From NCBI GenBank assembly GCA_946410525.1, contig CAMKAQ010000044.1, positions 1 to 7,178 on the forward strand: 7,178 bases of DNA, read 5' to 3'. The notes beneath the pieces were generated by a model. That model worked only from the letters and a program-made list of their open reading frames with translations. It did no database searches and was not told the DNA's origin. The position numbers and the translations under genes are program-made. This DNA is from an uncultured Caryophanales bacterium. Lineage in GTDB: Bacteria > Bacillota_I > Bacilli_A > RFN20 > CAG-826. Position 1 is the first letter of the stretch. Each line of letters opens with the position of its first letter. Shown one piece after another: positions 6,142 through 7,178 of this stretch.

Positions 6142-6147
6142 ATTTTT

Positions 6148-6915
6148 ATGGTTTTGACAGAAGTACAAGAAGGTCTCACGAGAGAACAAATCTCGTGGAT
6201 CGTTCTAGGCGCGTCATTAGTCGCCACAATCGTCTTCGTAATCTTGTATTCGAAGTTTATGAAGAAAAAGGAATTCTCCTGGGCGAGATTCACCGCTAGG
6301 GTCGCCATCTTCGGCGCCTTGTCGTCCATTCTCTACGTCGTCCCGGTATTCCAGCTCAAACTCCCTTTCCTTCCAGCTTTCATGGAACTTCACTTTGATG
6401 AGGTTCCAGCATTCATTGCCGGTTATGCCTATGGCCCATTCACCGCATTTATCGTCATTTTCATCAAAACGCTTATCAAGCTTCCGTTCAGCAGCACTTT
6501 CTGTGTCGGTGAATTAGCCGATCTCATTTTCTCCTCGGCCTTCGTCCTTCCTGCCGCTTTCATCTATAAGAAAGTCAGGAACCTTAAGGGTGTCTTCATT
6601 GGATTTGGCGTTTCCTTCGTCCTTCAGATCATAGTCGCATCCCTCATGAATGTTTACGCCATCTTGCCTTTCTATATGCAAGTTATGAATTACCCATATG
6701 ACGTGATCATGGATATGTGCTCAAAAGCGAACCCATTAGTCAAGAACCTTGATATTGATTACGTCATGTTCATCGTCGTTCCAATGAACATCATTAAGAA
6801 CACCATAGTTCTTGTTCTCACTTACTTCGTCTACAAAGGAATTCACAAATCTCTCCGCTGGGAAAAACCAGTGCAAAAAGAAGAGCTTGAAGTAGTGGAC
6901 GTTGAAGCGAAATAA
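6148..6915 (+). CDS. ribU: RibU-type riboflavin ECF transporter S component, N-terminally extended
   Basis: RibU is the membrane substrate-binding subunit that captures riboflavin and, with the shared EcfA/EcfA'/EcfT module encoded elsewhere, imports it. The ECF S-component region starts near residue 46 (ARFTARVAIFGALSSILYVVP). RibU-like features are LPFLPAFMELHFDEVPAFIAGYAYGPF (split near 73-98), IKTLIKLPF (106-114), GELADLIFSSAFVLPAAFIYK (121-141) and VVPMNIIKNTIVLVLTYFVYK near 210-230, giving about six membrane segments. An additional hydrophobic helix at about 16-37 precedes the fold, so the protein is 255 residues against about 190-215 for typical RibU. A Met at 38 could be an alternative start but lacks a clear ribosome site. 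The C-terminal tail is acidic (EELEVVDVE). The FMN riboswitch upstream independently supports riboflavin as substrate. AGGAGG lies 13 nt before the ATG, longer than usual. Confidence 0.93.
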   Translation: MVLTEVQEGLTREQISWIVLGASLVATIVFVILYSKFMKKKEFSWARFTARVAIFGALSSILYVVPVFQLKLPFLPAFMELHFDEVPAFIAGYAYGPFTAFIVIFIKTLIKLPFSSTFCVGELADLIFSSAFVLPAAFIYKKVRNLKGVFIGFGVSFVLQIIVASLMNVYAILPFYMQVMNYPYDVIMDMCSKANPLVKNLDIDYVMFIVVPMNIIKNTIVLVLTYFVYKGIHKSLRWEKPVQKEELEVVDVEAK

Positions 6916-6916
6916 C

Positions 6917-6954
6917 AAAAAAAGGATGGCAAATCGCCATCCTTTTCTTTTTTT
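6917..6954. terminator. Bidirectional intrinsic terminator between ribU and the ferredoxin gene
   Basis: GGATGGC (6924-6930) pairs perfectly with GCCATCC (6936-6942) around AAATC. Four more A-T pairs extend the stem to 11 bp. Seven A residues precede the stem and TTTTCTTTTTTT follows, so it can end transcripts from both convergent genes. The ribU stop codon is just before it. Confidence 0.92.
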
Positions 6955-6967
6955 GTGCGTTTAGAAG

Positions 6968-7144
6968 TTATTCTTCGATAGCGGCGACTGGGCAGCTGGC
7001 CATGACTTCGGCAGCGGCACCGTCTTCCATCTCGGCGATGGCTTCGCTCTTGCCTTCGTCGTTGAGGGTGAAGGCTTCTGGAGCCATGTTGACGCAAAGG
7101 CCACAGCCGATGCAGGCGTCAGCGTTGACTTTAAGTTTTTTCAT
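6968..7144 (-). CDS. Small single-cluster [4Fe-4S] ferredoxin
   Basis: The minus-strand ORF from ATG (7144-7142) to TAA (6970-6968) encodes 58 residues. CIGCGLC supplies Cys11, Cys14 and Cys17, and a CP motif near the C-terminus supplies Cys51, the ligand set of one [4Fe-4S] cluster. A second CxxCxxC set is absent, so this resembles the monocluster ferredoxins of Thermotoga and Bacillus rather than clostridial 2[4Fe-4S] types. It is acidic in the second half (DEGKSEAIAEMEDG), as expected for a soluble electron carrier. AAAGGAG lies 11 nt upstream of the ATG. The gene converges on ribU, with a shared terminator. Its redox partners are not in this window. SufB at the other end belongs to the pathway that would load its cluster, but the two genes are not in one transcript. 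Confidence 0.95.
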   Translation of the reverse strand: MKKLKVNADACIGCGLCVNMAPEAFTLNDEGKSEAIAEMEDGAAAEVMASCPVAAIEE

Positions 7145-7155
7145 GTTTGGGAAAT

Positions 7156-7162
7156 CTCCTTT
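7156..7162 (-). promoter_or_regulatory. Shine-Dalgarno site of the ferredoxin gene
   Basis: The minus strand reads AAAGGAG here, ending 11 nt before the ATG at 7144. This supports the short 58-residue ORF as a real gene. The promoter, if separate, is probably beyond the window edge. Confidence 0.8.
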
Positions 7163-7178
7163 GTTGGTATGGACTTAT

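Noticed and set aside
6843..7097. 84-codon minus-strand ORF overlapping the ferredoxin gene
   Set aside because: Its Arg/Ser/His-rich product is an out-of-frame reading of the ferredoxin gene and then crosses the intrinsic terminator and the ribU 3' end. The 58-residue ferredoxin in another frame is clearly the real gene.
1..7178. CRISPR arrays, tRNA or rRNA genes, insertion sequences, prophage parts
   Set aside because: Reading both strands showed no spaced direct repeats, no tRNA-like cloverleaf, no rRNA segments and no transposase or integrase genes; nearly all the window is accounted for by the listed genes.

Overview
The window looks like a near-origin chromosomal segment from a low-to-moderate GC Bacillota/Mycoplasmatota-type bacterium, plausibly an uncultivated gut Bacilli or RF39/Erysipelotrichales-like lineage. 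GC is roughly 45-48%, judged by eye. The evidence for this placement is the mnmG-rsmG-parA-parB gene order, a SUF system ending in sufB, and an FMN riboswitch in front of a RibU-type ECF substrate-binding protein. TGA ends mnmG and no conserved Trp is written as TGA, so the standard bacterial code applies and the recoded Mycoplasma/Spiroplasma clades are unlikely. The genus cannot be named from this sequence.

Layout: (1) 1-1102, the 3' part of sufB, an Fe-S cluster scaffold. (2) 1132-3006 mnmG (GTG start), then rsmG at 3003-3698, overlapping by ATGA. sufB, mnmG and rsmG are closely spaced on one strand and end at a strong hairpin terminator that contains the rsmG stop codon. (3) 3760-5344, a separate parA-parB chromosome-partitioning operon. 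Its promoter carries a perfect 16-bp palindrome, and its mRNA may be leaderless. parA and parB overlap by 14 nt. (4) 5345-5944, a structured spacer and an orphan gene for a small predicted exported lipoprotein. (5) 5951-6915, a riboflavin-uptake unit: promoter, 19-bp inverted repeat over the -10 box, FMN riboswitch, expression platform and ribU. (6) A bidirectional terminator, followed by a convergent 58-residue single-cluster ferredoxin gene on the minus strand.

Functionally the window combines Fe-S biogenesis (SufB) and an Fe-S electron carrier (ferredoxin), flavin supply (RibU), a flavin-dependent tRNA modification enzyme (MnmG), a 16S rRNA methyltransferase (RsmG) and chromosome segregation (ParAB). 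Nothing here is clearly a wholly new system. The points most worth a second look are a ParB whose CTP-binding motifs are strongly altered although its DNA-binding and C-terminal regions look intact, the operator-like palindromes in the parA and ribU promoters, and an N-terminally extended RibU.
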